Assembly: GCA_017614655.1 (NCBI GenBank)
Contig: JAGABO010000052.1
Location: 1 to 11,239 of the forward strand
Direction of reading: 5' to 3'
Source of the DNA: Treponema sp.
GTDB lineage: Bacteria; Spirochaetota; Spirochaetia; Treponematales; Treponemataceae
DNA length: 11,239 nucleotides
Shown here: positions 5,190 through 11,239 of the stretch, in pieces
Layout: each line of letters starts with the position of its first letter
How positions within the stretch are numbered: the stretch's first letter is position 1
Translations under genes and position numbers: made by a program
The notes under the pieces: model-generated
What the model saw: the letters and a program-made list of their open reading frames with translations, nothing else
Told to the model about the DNA's origin: nothing
The model's database searches: none

Positions 5190-6647
5190 ATGAAACCTGT
5201 TTTAATTAAAGACCTTCTTACATCAAATGCCGACGGAAGAAAAGTAACTGTATGCGGCTGGGTAAGAACAAAACGCGACTCAAAAAACCTTGTATTCATC
5301 CAGGTAAACGATGGAAGCTGCTTTGCAAGCATTCAGCTTACATTTGACCGTTCAAATCCTTCTAAAGACGCAGATGCAGAATCAATAGAAAATGAACTCA
5401 AGAAGCTTTCTACAGGAGCTTCCCTCAGGGCAGAAGGAATCATCGTTCCATCTCCTGCAAGCGGTCAGGCTGTTGAAGTAACCCTCGAAAAGCTTATATG
5501 CCTTGGAGAAGCAAAACCGGAAGAATACCCTCTTCAGAAAAACAAGATGTCCATGGAATACCTGCGCGAAAATGCATATCTCCGCGCAAGGACAAATACC
5601 TTCGGTGCAGTTTTCCGCGTAAGAAACCAGATGGCATTTGCCGTTCATTCCTTCTTTCAGGAAAGAGGCTTTCAGTACATAAACGCCCCGGAAATCACCT
5701 GCTCGGACTGTGAAGGTGCAGGAGAAATGTTCCAGGTAACAACACTTTCCCTCGAAAAGATTGCTGAACTCGGTGTTAAAGCCGGCGCTAACGGCATGAA
5801 GATAGAAGACGCACACAAAATCGTAGACTATTCAAAGGACTTCTTCGGTAAAAAGGCAAGCCTTACGGTTTCCGGTCAGCTCGAAGCCGAAACAATGGCA
5901 ACAGCTTTAAGCCGCGTCTACACCTTCGGACCGACTTTCCGTGCAGAAAATTCAAACACACCGCGCCACCTTGCTGAATTCTGGATGATCGAACCGGAAA
6001 TGGCATTCTTTGACCTTAACGACGACATGGACATTCAGGAAGAGTTCATCAAGTACCTTCTTAACTGGGCCCTTACAAAATGCCGCGAAGACCTCGAATT
6101 CTTTGACAAGCGCATTCAGCCTGGACTTATCGAAATGCTCGAGCACGTTGCTTCAAGTGACTTTGTGCGCATTTCATACACGGATGCAATTGCTGAACTC
6201 GAAAAACACGCAGACGAAGCTAAGTTCGAATTTAAGCCTTACTGGGGCTGCGACATTGCAACCGAGCATGAGCGCTATCTTACGGAAAAGATTTTCAAAA
6301 AGCCGGTTATGGTGTTCAACTATCCGAAGGAAATCAAATCATTCTACATGAAGCAGAATGAAGACGGCAAAACCGTAAAGGCAGTTGACGTTCTTGTTCC
6401 GGGAATCGGTGAAATCATCGGTGGAAGCGAACGCGAAGAAGATTACGACAAGCTCCTTGCAGAAATCAACCGCCGCGGCATGGACGAAAGCATCTATGAC
6501 TGGTACCTTAACCTGCGCAAGTTCGGAACAGTGCCTCATTCAGGCTTCGGTCTCGGTTTTGAGCGTCTTATCCGCTACGTAACGGGAATGGAAAACATCA
6601 GGGATGTAATTCCTTATCCGAGAGCACCGAAACTGGCAGATTTCTGA
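5190..6647 (+). CDS. asnS: Asparaginyl-tRNA synthetase
   Basis: AsnS charges tRNA-Asn with asparagine using ATP; it is a cytoplasmic class IIb synthetase. With the start at 5190 it has 485 residues. The N-terminal OB-fold anticodon-binding domain spans about 15-105 (VTVCGWVRTKRDSKN, then VFIQVNDGS). The catalytic core shows class II motif 1 near 155-170 (RGFQYINAPEIT), motif 2 as FRAENSNTPRHLAEFWMIEPE (250-270), and motif 3 as GFGLGFERLIRYVTGMENIRD (452-472). The AEFWMIEPE segment favours Asn over Asp specificity. An insert of about 30 residues at 185-217 makes it a little longer than the 466-residue E. coli enzyme. The frame is open upstream to an ATG at 5031, but those 53 codons cross an inverted repeat and the promoter and show no homology, so I start at 5190, where the OB-fold begins normally. 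No ribosome site precedes 5190, so the message looks leaderless. Confidence 0.96.
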   Translation: MKPVLIKDLLTSNADGRKVTVCGWVRTKRDSKNLVFIQVNDGSCFASIQLTFDRSNPSKDADAESIENELKKLSTGASLRAEGIIVPSPASGQAVEVTLEKLICLGEAKPEEYPLQKNKMSMEYLRENAYLRARTNTFGAVFRVRNQMAFAVHSFFQERGFQYINAPEITCSDCEGAGEMFQVTTLSLEKIAELGVKAGANGMKIEDAHKIVDYSKDFFGKKASLTVSGQLEAETMATALSRVYTFGPTFRAENSNTPRHLAEFWMIEPEMAFFDLNDDMDIQEEFIKYLLNWALTKCREDLEFFDKRIQPGLIEMLEHVASSDFVRISYTDAIAELEKHADEAKFEFKPYWGCDIATEHERYLTEKIFKKPVMVFNYPKEIKSFYMKQNEDGKTVKAVDVLVPGIGEIIGGSEREEDYDKLLAEINRRGMDESIYDWYLNLRKFGTVPHSGFGLGFERLIRYVTGMENIRDVIPYPRAPKLADF

Positions 6648-6695
6648 TTCTAAAGAAAAATCCGGAAAAACTGCGGTCAGACACGTTTTTTTTTT

Positions 6696-6770
6696 GGATA
6701 CAGTCTGTAAAACTGACTGGTTTTGCATTAAAGTAAAAGGCAGGATCGGTCAGTTTATATCTCTGTATCC
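6696..6770. repeat. Nested double inverted repeat between asnS and the PilZ gene
   Basis: Two perfect 8 bp stems are stacked: GGATACAG (6696-6703) with CTGTATCC (6763-6770), and AAACTGAC (6710-6717) with GTCAGTTT (6749-6756). They are separated by a symmetric 6 x 6 nt internal loop and closed by a 31-nt apical loop. A T10 run (6686-6695) directly precedes the element and the PilZ promoter starts 11 bp after it. There is no T-run downstream, so it is not a usual terminator. An alternative pairing is possible: CGGTCAG at 6674-6680 can pair with CTGACTG at 6713-6719 (one G-T pair), which would compete with the inner stem. The function is unknown. Confidence 0.6.
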
Positions 6771-6781
6771 GGTATAAAAAC

Positions 6782-6810
6782 TTGACGATTTTTAACTTTA
6801 CTGTGATAAT
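6782..6810 (+). promoter_or_regulatory. Sigma-70-type promoter for the PilZ-YihY operon
   Basis: TTGACG (6782-6787), a 17 bp spacer and GATAAT (6805-6810) form a near-consensus promoter. Transcription would begin about 6817, just before the ribosome site AGGAG (6820-6824) that serves the ATG at 6830. Confidence 0.65.
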
Positions 6811-6829
6811 GGAATGAATAGGAGATTTC

Positions 6830-7702
6830 ATGGCGGACGAAAACACCGGAAAGTTAGATGAAACAGAAATTTTCGGTCGAAAAATTTTCTTTTTAAATCC
6901 GACCTTCTCAATAAGAAATGATGTTATTCCTTCTCTTCAGGGCAAAGAGTATGAAGTTTATGTCATCGACAGTTACAAAGACGCCAAGAATATCCTTAAG
7001 AGCCACAGAAAATCAATCTGCTTCATAAACGTAGACGCACAGCTTACGATGGGAGCATGGTTTAATTTTATAAAATCCTTCGAAGAAGACGAAGTTCTAA
7101 AAACAACTTTTGTAGGACTTATTTCTGAACGCTTAAAGGGAGAAGACCGTTCAACATTCCTTAATCAGGCTTCGATTCCCGGCGGAATTATAAGTTCAGA
7201 AGAGCCGACAACACAGATCACGGAAGAAGTAGAAAAACTGCTCGAGACAAATCACGCAAAAGGAAAAAGGCAGTATGTACGTGCATCACTGGCTGCAGAA
7301 CGTGAAGCCAACATGTTCTGGATGAACGGCGACAAGCTTATTCAGATGAAGCTGGTAGATATTTCGTCGGTCGGAATGAGCGCCTTTATTCCGGAAGCAA
7401 TGGCAGGGCTTGCCCATGAGAAATCAATTTTAAGAAATATTACCCTTCGCTTAGGACCAAAGCAGTTTGTTATTGATACGGTAGTTCTTGCAACAAAAAC
7501 CTGTCAGGGTGGAGCACTGTGGATTATGCTCATGCTTCAGAATACACCTGACCACATAAGAAATACGATACGGGATTTTGTTTCGGAAACAAACCAGAAA
7601 CTCATGATACTTTCCATAGAAGACAAACCTTCTGATAAAACCGACTACAACGGATTACCATATTACAAAACGGTTTCCAAACGGAGCAAACCTTCCTCGT
7701 GA
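6830..7702 (+). CDS. PilZ-domain (c-di-GMP-binding) protein with N-terminal receiver-like domain
   Basis: The C-terminal half (about 145-255) is a PilZ domain with both c-di-GMP-contacting motifs intact: RxxxR at 147-151 (RQYVR) and DxSxxG at 177-182 (DISSVG). The protein is therefore a likely cytoplasmic c-di-GMP effector. The N-terminal half (about 17-138) has the alternating strand/helix pattern of a response-regulator-like fold (KIFFLNP..., CFINVDAQL, FVGLISER). I cannot confirm a phosphorylatable active site; D69 in INVDAQL is the only obvious candidate. The last ~35 residues are polar and probably disordered. There is no signal peptide or membrane segment. The start is well supported by AGGAG at 6820-6824 and its own promoter. 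The stop TGA overlaps the GTG start of the next gene (GTGA), which implies translational coupling. In spirochaetes PilZ proteins are known to affect motility; the target here is unknown. Confidence 0.87.
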   Translation: MADENTGKLDETEIFGRKIFFLNPTFSIRNDVIPSLQGKEYEVYVIDSYKDAKNILKSHRKSICFINVDAQLTMGAWFNFIKSFEEDEVLKTTFVGLISERLKGEDRSTFLNQASIPGGIISSEEPTTQITEEVEKLLETNHAKGKRQYVRASLAAEREANMFWMNGDKLIQMKLVDISSVGMSAFIPEAMAGLAHEKSILRNITLRLGPKQFVIDTVVLATKTCQGGALWIMLMLQNTPDHIRNTIRDFVSETNQKLMILSIEDKPSDKTDYNGLPYYKTVSKRSKPSS

Positions 7703-8985
7703 AAATGCGCAGAAAAAAAAAGTTTACGCTTACAACTTTTCTACAGTCGCTTTACCTTACATGGAACTTTTTCTGTTCAAACGACCTCCTGTCATACGCT
7801 TCCTCATGTTCGTTCGGATTCTTCCTTTCGATGACTCCGGTAATACTTCTGTGCATGACGGTTCTGGTAAGGTTCCTGCATGCTTCTCCGGAAACAGTTG
7901 CGCTTCTTCTTTCCAAAACCGGAAACTTTTTTGAACCGTGGGACATGCAGGAAACGATATCCCGTCTTACGGCCGTAAAAACGTTTTCTCTTTTTGAAGT
8001 ACTTGTTGCAATTGCACTTATAATTCTTGCACGCCGCTTTGTTGCTTGCATAATTGCAGGACTTGCAAAGATTTTCGGACCAGAACAGAAAAAGCGTCCG
8101 GTAATGACACAGGTATTCATACTTTTTGTTGAAGCACTTATCGTTGTTTTTCTTTCGAGTTTTGCATTCATCTTTCTTTCGTTTACAACAATTTCAAATC
8201 TTCCGTTTTTATCATCCGTACAGAATTCATTCATCAACATAAAAAACTGGATTTTAAAACTATTCGATCTGCTGCCATATCTGCTTGTATTCCTGATGAC
8301 GTTTTTTTCCTACAGAACAGGAAGCCGCACAAAACCAGGAGTACTGCTTTCCGCAGCCGCAGCTTTCGGCTCTATGGTAAGTTTCTGGGTATTCCTGAAA
8401 GTTGCCGTAAGTGTTGTAAACCTTAACGCATACAACGTTATCTACGGAGTTTTCGGAAACCTCATGATTCTTCTTCTTGCAGTGTGGGTTTTCTTTGCAA
8501 TATTCCTGTTCTTTGCGCAGTGGGTTTTTGTTTTTCAGTTTTTTGATACCCTGCTCCTTTGTGAACTTTATATTCTTCCATCCAGGGATGACACAAAATT
8601 TTCTTCTTCCGTAAAGCGCTCTCTTTTTATAAGACCGAATAACCTTCTGGAAAAAAATCAGAATGTCATTGATCTAAAAGAAGGAGACTGCATCTATAAA
8701 CAGGGCGAAAAAGGAAGCGACACTTACTTTGTAGTAAGAGGCTCCGTGAAGGTTCAGAGGCAGAATCATGTAGCCTTTGTTGAACGCGGCGACTTCTTTG
8801 GAGAGGAAGCCTGTATCCTTAATGAAATCCGAAGCGAAGAAGCCGTTGCTGCAACTGATGTAAAGCTTGTAAAAATTTCTGAAGAGATTTTCTTTACGCT
8901 GCTGGATAAAAACCCGGAAGTAAGCAGAAGGGCACTTTCCAAAATTTCTACATATTTCTCCAGATACTACAGTCAGAACGAATAA
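7699..8985 (+). CDS. YihY/BrkB-family membrane protein fused to a C-terminal cyclic-nucleotide-binding domain
   Basis: Residues ~30-285 form a six-helix inner-membrane domain of the YihY/virulence factor BrkB type. Helices lie at roughly 33-58, 99-122, 137-163, 187-205, 214-240 and 250-280, and the family-like segment YNVIYGVFGNL (245-255) is present. The transport or other activity of this family is unsettled. A linker (290-322) leads to a CAP-type cNMP-binding domain at about 323-405. Its phosphate-binding cassette keeps FGE (367-369) and the Arg-Ser pair (378-379), the positions that hold the cyclic phosphate in E. coli CRP, so it may still bind cAMP or cGMP. There is no helix-turn-helix after it, so this is not a transcription factor. 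I use the GTG at 7699, which overlaps the PilZ stop by 4 nt; an ATG two codons later (7705) is equally possible. Co-expression with the PilZ gene is very likely. Confidence 0.87.
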   Translation: MKMRRKKKFTLTTFLQSLYLTWNFFCSNDLLSYASSCSFGFFLSMTPVILLCMTVLVRFLHASPETVALLLSKTGNFFEPWDMQETISRLTAVKTFSLFEVLVAIALIILARRFVACIIAGLAKIFGPEQKKRPVMTQVFILFVEALIVVFLSSFAFIFLSFTTISNLPFLSSVQNSFINIKNWILKLFDLLPYLLVFLMTFFSYRTGSRTKPGVLLSAAAAFGSMVSFWVFLKVAVSVVNLNAYNVIYGVFGNLMILLLAVWVFFAIFLFFAQWVFVFQFFDTLLLCELYILPSRDDTKFSSSVKRSLFIRPNNLLEKNQNVIDLKEGDCIYKQGEKGSDTYFVVRGSVKVQRQNHVAFVERGDFFGEEACILNEIRSEEAVAATDVKLVKISEEIFFTLLDKNPEVSRRALSKISTYFSRYYSQNE

Positions 8986-9001
8986 TGCAGGACCCGTGCA
9001 T

Positions 9002-9030
9002 TTGATATTTAACTGAAAAATTGCTATAAT
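9002..9030 (+). promoter_or_regulatory. Sigma-70-type promoter for pyrG-guaA
   Basis: TTGATA (9002-9007), a 17 bp spacer and a perfect TATAAT (9025-9030) form the promoter. The leader to the pyrG ATG is about 23 nt and carries GGAG (9048-9051). The -35 abuts a small hairpin (AATGCA 8984-8989 / TGCATT 8997-9002) that starts inside the stop codon of the upstream gene. No cytidine-sensing C-run is evident at the start site. Confidence 0.65.
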
Positions 9031-9059
9031 CAAAAATCCCTTACTTTGGAGTGTCTTAG

Positions 9060-10664
9060 ATGACCAAATACATTTTTATAACAGGCGGTGTTGTTTCAGG
9101 ACTTGGAAAAGGAATAGCCGCTGCAAGCCTCGGACTTATCTTAAAAAGCCGCGGGCTTAAGGTTGTAAATCAGAAATTCGATCCATATCTTAACATAGAC
9201 CCGGGTACAATGAACCCGATTCAGCACGGAGAAGTTTTTGTAACGGACGACGGTGCCGAAACTGACCTGGACCTCGGTCACTATGAACGCTTTACGGACG
9301 CAACCCTTTCACAGAGTTCAAACACAACTGCTGGCCGCGTTTATCTTTCCGTTCTCAACAACGAACGAGAAGGAAAATATCACGGAGGAACGGTTCAGGT
9401 TATTCCAAACGTTACGGAAGAAATTAAAAGACGCATGCTTCTTTCTACAAAAGAAACGGGCGCTGACGTAATCATCACGGAAATCGGAGGAACGGCCGGC
9501 GACATAGAAAGTCTTCCGTTCATCGAGTGTATCCGCGAACTTAAATACGAGCTGGGAGAAGAAAACTGCTGCTACATTCATCTTACGCTTGTGCCTTACA
9601 TGAAAAAAGCCGGCGAAATCAAGACAAAGCCGACTCAGCATTCAGTAAAGGAACTTCAGCAGCTTGGAATTCAGCCGAACATACTCATGCTCAGAACCGA
9701 AGTTGAACTTAACGAAGCAACCCGCGAAAAGCTTGCCCTCTTCTGCAATGTAGACACCGACTGCGTAATCCAGAACCTGAACGCAAAATCAATTTACGAA
9801 GTTCCGCTCAACATGGAAAAAGAGGGACTTGGAAATGCCGTCTGCAAGATTCTTGGAATTGAAGGCCGCGAAACTCATCTTGAAAAATGGGCAGAAATGG
9901 TTCACGTGTTCGAAAACCCGAAGCACAAGGTAAAGATTGCCCTGGTCGGAAAATACGTTTCACTTCATGACGCATACCTTTCCGTTGTAGAAAGCCTTAT
10001 TCACGCAGGAATTGCAAACGAAAGCGAAATCGAAATTGACTGGATAGATTCAGAAGAAATCACGGACGAAAAATCAGCAGAAGAAAAACTCGGTTCAGCA
10101 GACGGAATTATTGTCCCGGGAGGATTCGGTAACCGCGGAATCGAAGGAATGATTCTTGCTGCAAAATATGCCAGGGAAAAACTTGTTCCTTACATGGGAA
10201 TCTGTCTTGGAATGCAGATTCTTGTAATTGAATATGCACGCAACGTTCTCGGCTGGAAGGATGCAAACTCTACGGAAATGAATCCGGACACAACTCATCC
10301 TGTAATCGACCTTATGCCGGATCAGAACGGAAAGATTCTCGGAGGAACCTTAAGGCTCGGTAAATTTGAATGTGCCGTAAAAGAAGGAACACTTACTCAT
10401 AAAGCTTACGGCGAAACTACCATCTGGGAACGCCACCGCCACCGCTATGAGTTCAACAATAAATTCAGGGACGAACTTGAAAAGGCAGGCCTTGTAATTG
10501 CCGGCGTTAACCCCGAAAGAAATCTTGTAGAAGTCTGCGAAGTAAAAGGTCATCCGTGGATGGCAGCAGGTCAGTTTCATCCGGAATTCAAGAGCCGCCC
10601 CGACAAGGCAGGTCCGATGTTCAGGGATTTTATAGCAGCTTCACTCAAGAACCAAAAAAAGTAG
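9060..10664 (+). CDS. pyrG: CTP synthase (glutamine-hydrolysing)
   Basis: PyrG converts UTP to CTP with ATP and ammonia from glutamine, the last step of pyrimidine nucleotide synthesis, in the cytoplasm as a tetramer. The 534 residues match full length (E. coli 545). The N-terminal synthase domain (1 to about 265) shows the P-loop-like GGVVSGLGKGI (9-19), FDPYLNIDPGTM (40-51), QHGEVFVTDDGAETDLDLGHYERF (55-78) and EIGGTAGDIES (141-151). The C-terminal class I glutamine amidotransferase domain (about 290-530) has the oxyanion GGFGNRG (354-360), nucleophile C382 in GICLGMQ, and H507 and E509 in FHPEF, so the triad is intact. The start is set by GGAG at 9048-9051. guaA follows after 15 bp. Confidence 0.98.
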   Translation: MTKYIFITGGVVSGLGKGIAAASLGLILKSRGLKVVNQKFDPYLNIDPGTMNPIQHGEVFVTDDGAETDLDLGHYERFTDATLSQSSNTTAGRVYLSVLNNEREGKYHGGTVQVIPNVTEEIKRRMLLSTKETGADVIITEIGGTAGDIESLPFIECIRELKYELGEENCCYIHLTLVPYMKKAGEIKTKPTQHSVKELQQLGIQPNILMLRTEVELNEATREKLALFCNVDTDCVIQNLNAKSIYEVPLNMEKEGLGNAVCKILGIEGRETHLEKWAEMVHVFENPKHKVKIALVGKYVSLHDAYLSVVESLIHAGIANESEIEIDWIDSEEITDEKSAEEKLGSADGIIVPGGFGNRGIEGMILAAKYAREKLVPYMGICLGMQILVIEYARNVLGWKDANSTEMNPDTTHPVIDLMPDQNGKILGGTLRLGKFECAVKEGTLTHKAYGETTIWERHRHRYEFNNKFRDELEKAGLVIAGVNPERNLVEVCEVKGHPWMAAGQFHPEFKSRPDKAGPMFRDFIAASLKNQKK

Positions 10665-10679
10665 CCTAAGGAGAAACAG

Positions 10680-11239
10680 ATGGCTGATTCAAAAATTGCA
10701 GTTCTGGACTTCGGTTCACAATATGCACATCTGATTGCAAAAAGATTCCGCGCTCTGGGATATTATTCAGAGATTGCACTTCCTTCTGCACCGCTTGATT
10801 TTTTTAAGGATGCAAAAGGCATCGTTCTTTCGGGAGGGCCTTCTTCTGTTTATGATGAAAAAGTTCCTGACTTCAATGAAGAAATTCTTTCGCTCGGAAT
10901 TCCGGTTCTGGGACTCTGCTACGGACATCAGCTTATGGCAAAATGCACGGGCGGAAAAGTAGGAAAAGCTTCAACAGGTGAATTCGGAATTGCACATTTA
11001 GAAAAAACAGAAGCAGGACTTTCTTCTCCGCTTCTCAAAGGAATTTCTGACACAACCCAGGTATGGATGAGTCATCAGGATGAAGTTCTTTCTGCAGGCG
11101 ACGGATTTGAAGTAATCGGAAAGACAAAGGACTGCGCAAGTGCTGCCCTGCAGAATCTTAATAAAAAAATGTTTTCGCTTCAGTGTCACTGCGAAGTAAA
11201 GGACACTCCGGAAGGAAACAGAATCTTTGAAAACTTTGC
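10680..11239 (+). CDS. guaA: GMP synthase (glutamine-hydrolysing), N-terminal 186 residues, cut by window end
   Basis: GuaA aminates XMP to GMP using ATP and glutamine. Only the class I glutamine amidotransferase domain is in the window; the ATP-pyrophosphatase domain should follow. The start ATG at 10680 has AAGGAG (10668-10673) at good spacing. The N-terminus reads IAVLDFGSQYAHLIAKR, followed by GIVLSGGPSSVY (47-58), nucleophile C80 in GLCYGHQ, MSHQDEV (130-136) and the His/Glu pair H170 and E172. The usual QFHPEV here reads QCHCEV (168-173): catalytic His and Glu are kept, but Phe and Pro are both Cys. The preceding residues (FSL rather than a typical YGV) also differ. GNRIFENF at the end is family-typical. 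It shares the pyrG promoter, giving a two-gene nucleotide-synthesis operon. I prefer GuaA over another amidotransferase because of the start motif and GLCYGHQ. Without the C-terminal half this is not absolute. Confidence 0.9.
   Translation, partial: MADSKIAVLDFGSQYAHLIAKRFRALGYYSEIALPSAPLDFFKDAKGIVLSGGPSSVYDEKVPDFNEEILSLGIPVLGLCYGHQLMAKCTGGKVGKASTGEFGIAHLEKTEAGLSSPLLKGISDTTQVWMSHQDEVLSAGDGFEVIGKTKDCASAALQNLNKKMFSLQCHCEVKDTPEGNRIFENF

Noticed and set aside
6648..6695. Intrinsic terminator of asnS ending in the T10 run (6686-6695)
   Set aside because: No stable stem directly precedes the T-run; only 3 bp CCG/CGG pairing is available.
7752..8240. Minus-strand 162-codon open frame inside the YihY-CNB gene
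   Set aside because: It is antisense to a gene with clear membrane helices and a CNB domain; it has no promoter, ribosome site or recognisable domain.
8984..9002. Terminator after the YihY-CNB gene (AATGCA/TGCATT hairpin)
   Set aside because: The stem is only 6 bp of mixed sequence, there is no T-run, and it overlaps the pyrG -35 and the preceding stop codon.

Overview
The window reads as chromosomal core DNA from a spirochaete, most likely a gut- or rumen-type Treponema. That is an inference from gene families, strong TTGACA/TATAAT-like promoters and moderate GC; no rRNA or species marker is present. I see no phage, IS transposase, CRISPR array, tRNA or rRNA.

Layout. (1) Positions 1-155: 5' end of an unrecognised minus-strand gene, divergent from the next unit through two back-to-back promoters. 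(2) 251-2426, plus: a membrane-anchored divergent polysaccharide deacetylase, then tsaD (tRNA t6A synthesis), 10 bp apart with the tsaD ribosome site on the upstream stop codon. (3) 2433-3527, minus: leuB, converging on tsaD with 6 bp between stops. (4) 3528-3809: leuB promoter, a GC-rich hairpin and a sigma-gene terminator. (5) 3810-4625, minus: a 271-residue alternative sigma-70-family factor. (6) 4626-5189: a gene-free 564 bp stretch holding the sigma promoter, three T8 tracts spaced exactly 10 bp apart, and an approximately 200 bp imperfect inverted repeat just before the asnS promoter. (7) 5190-6647, plus: asnS, apparently with almost no 5' leader. (8) 6648-6829: nested inverted repeats and a promoter. 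(9) 6830-8985, plus: a PilZ (c-di-GMP) protein overlapping by 4 nt a YihY/BrkB-type membrane protein that carries a C-terminal cyclic-nucleotide-binding domain. (10) 9060-11239, plus: pyrG then guaA (cut by the window edge), two glutamine-dependent nucleotide synthases.

How the genes work together. Most genes are housekeeping: tRNA modification, Asn-tRNA charging, leucine synthesis, and CTP and GMP synthesis. The most distinctive unit is the PilZ / YihY-CNB pair, whose two products carry intact binding motifs for two different classes of nucleotide second messenger and whose reading frames overlap. The most distinctive non-coding elements are the long inverted repeat upstream of asnS, the nested repeat downstream of it, and the phased A-tracts behind the sigma-factor promoter. 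I do not claim a new defence or mobile system here.
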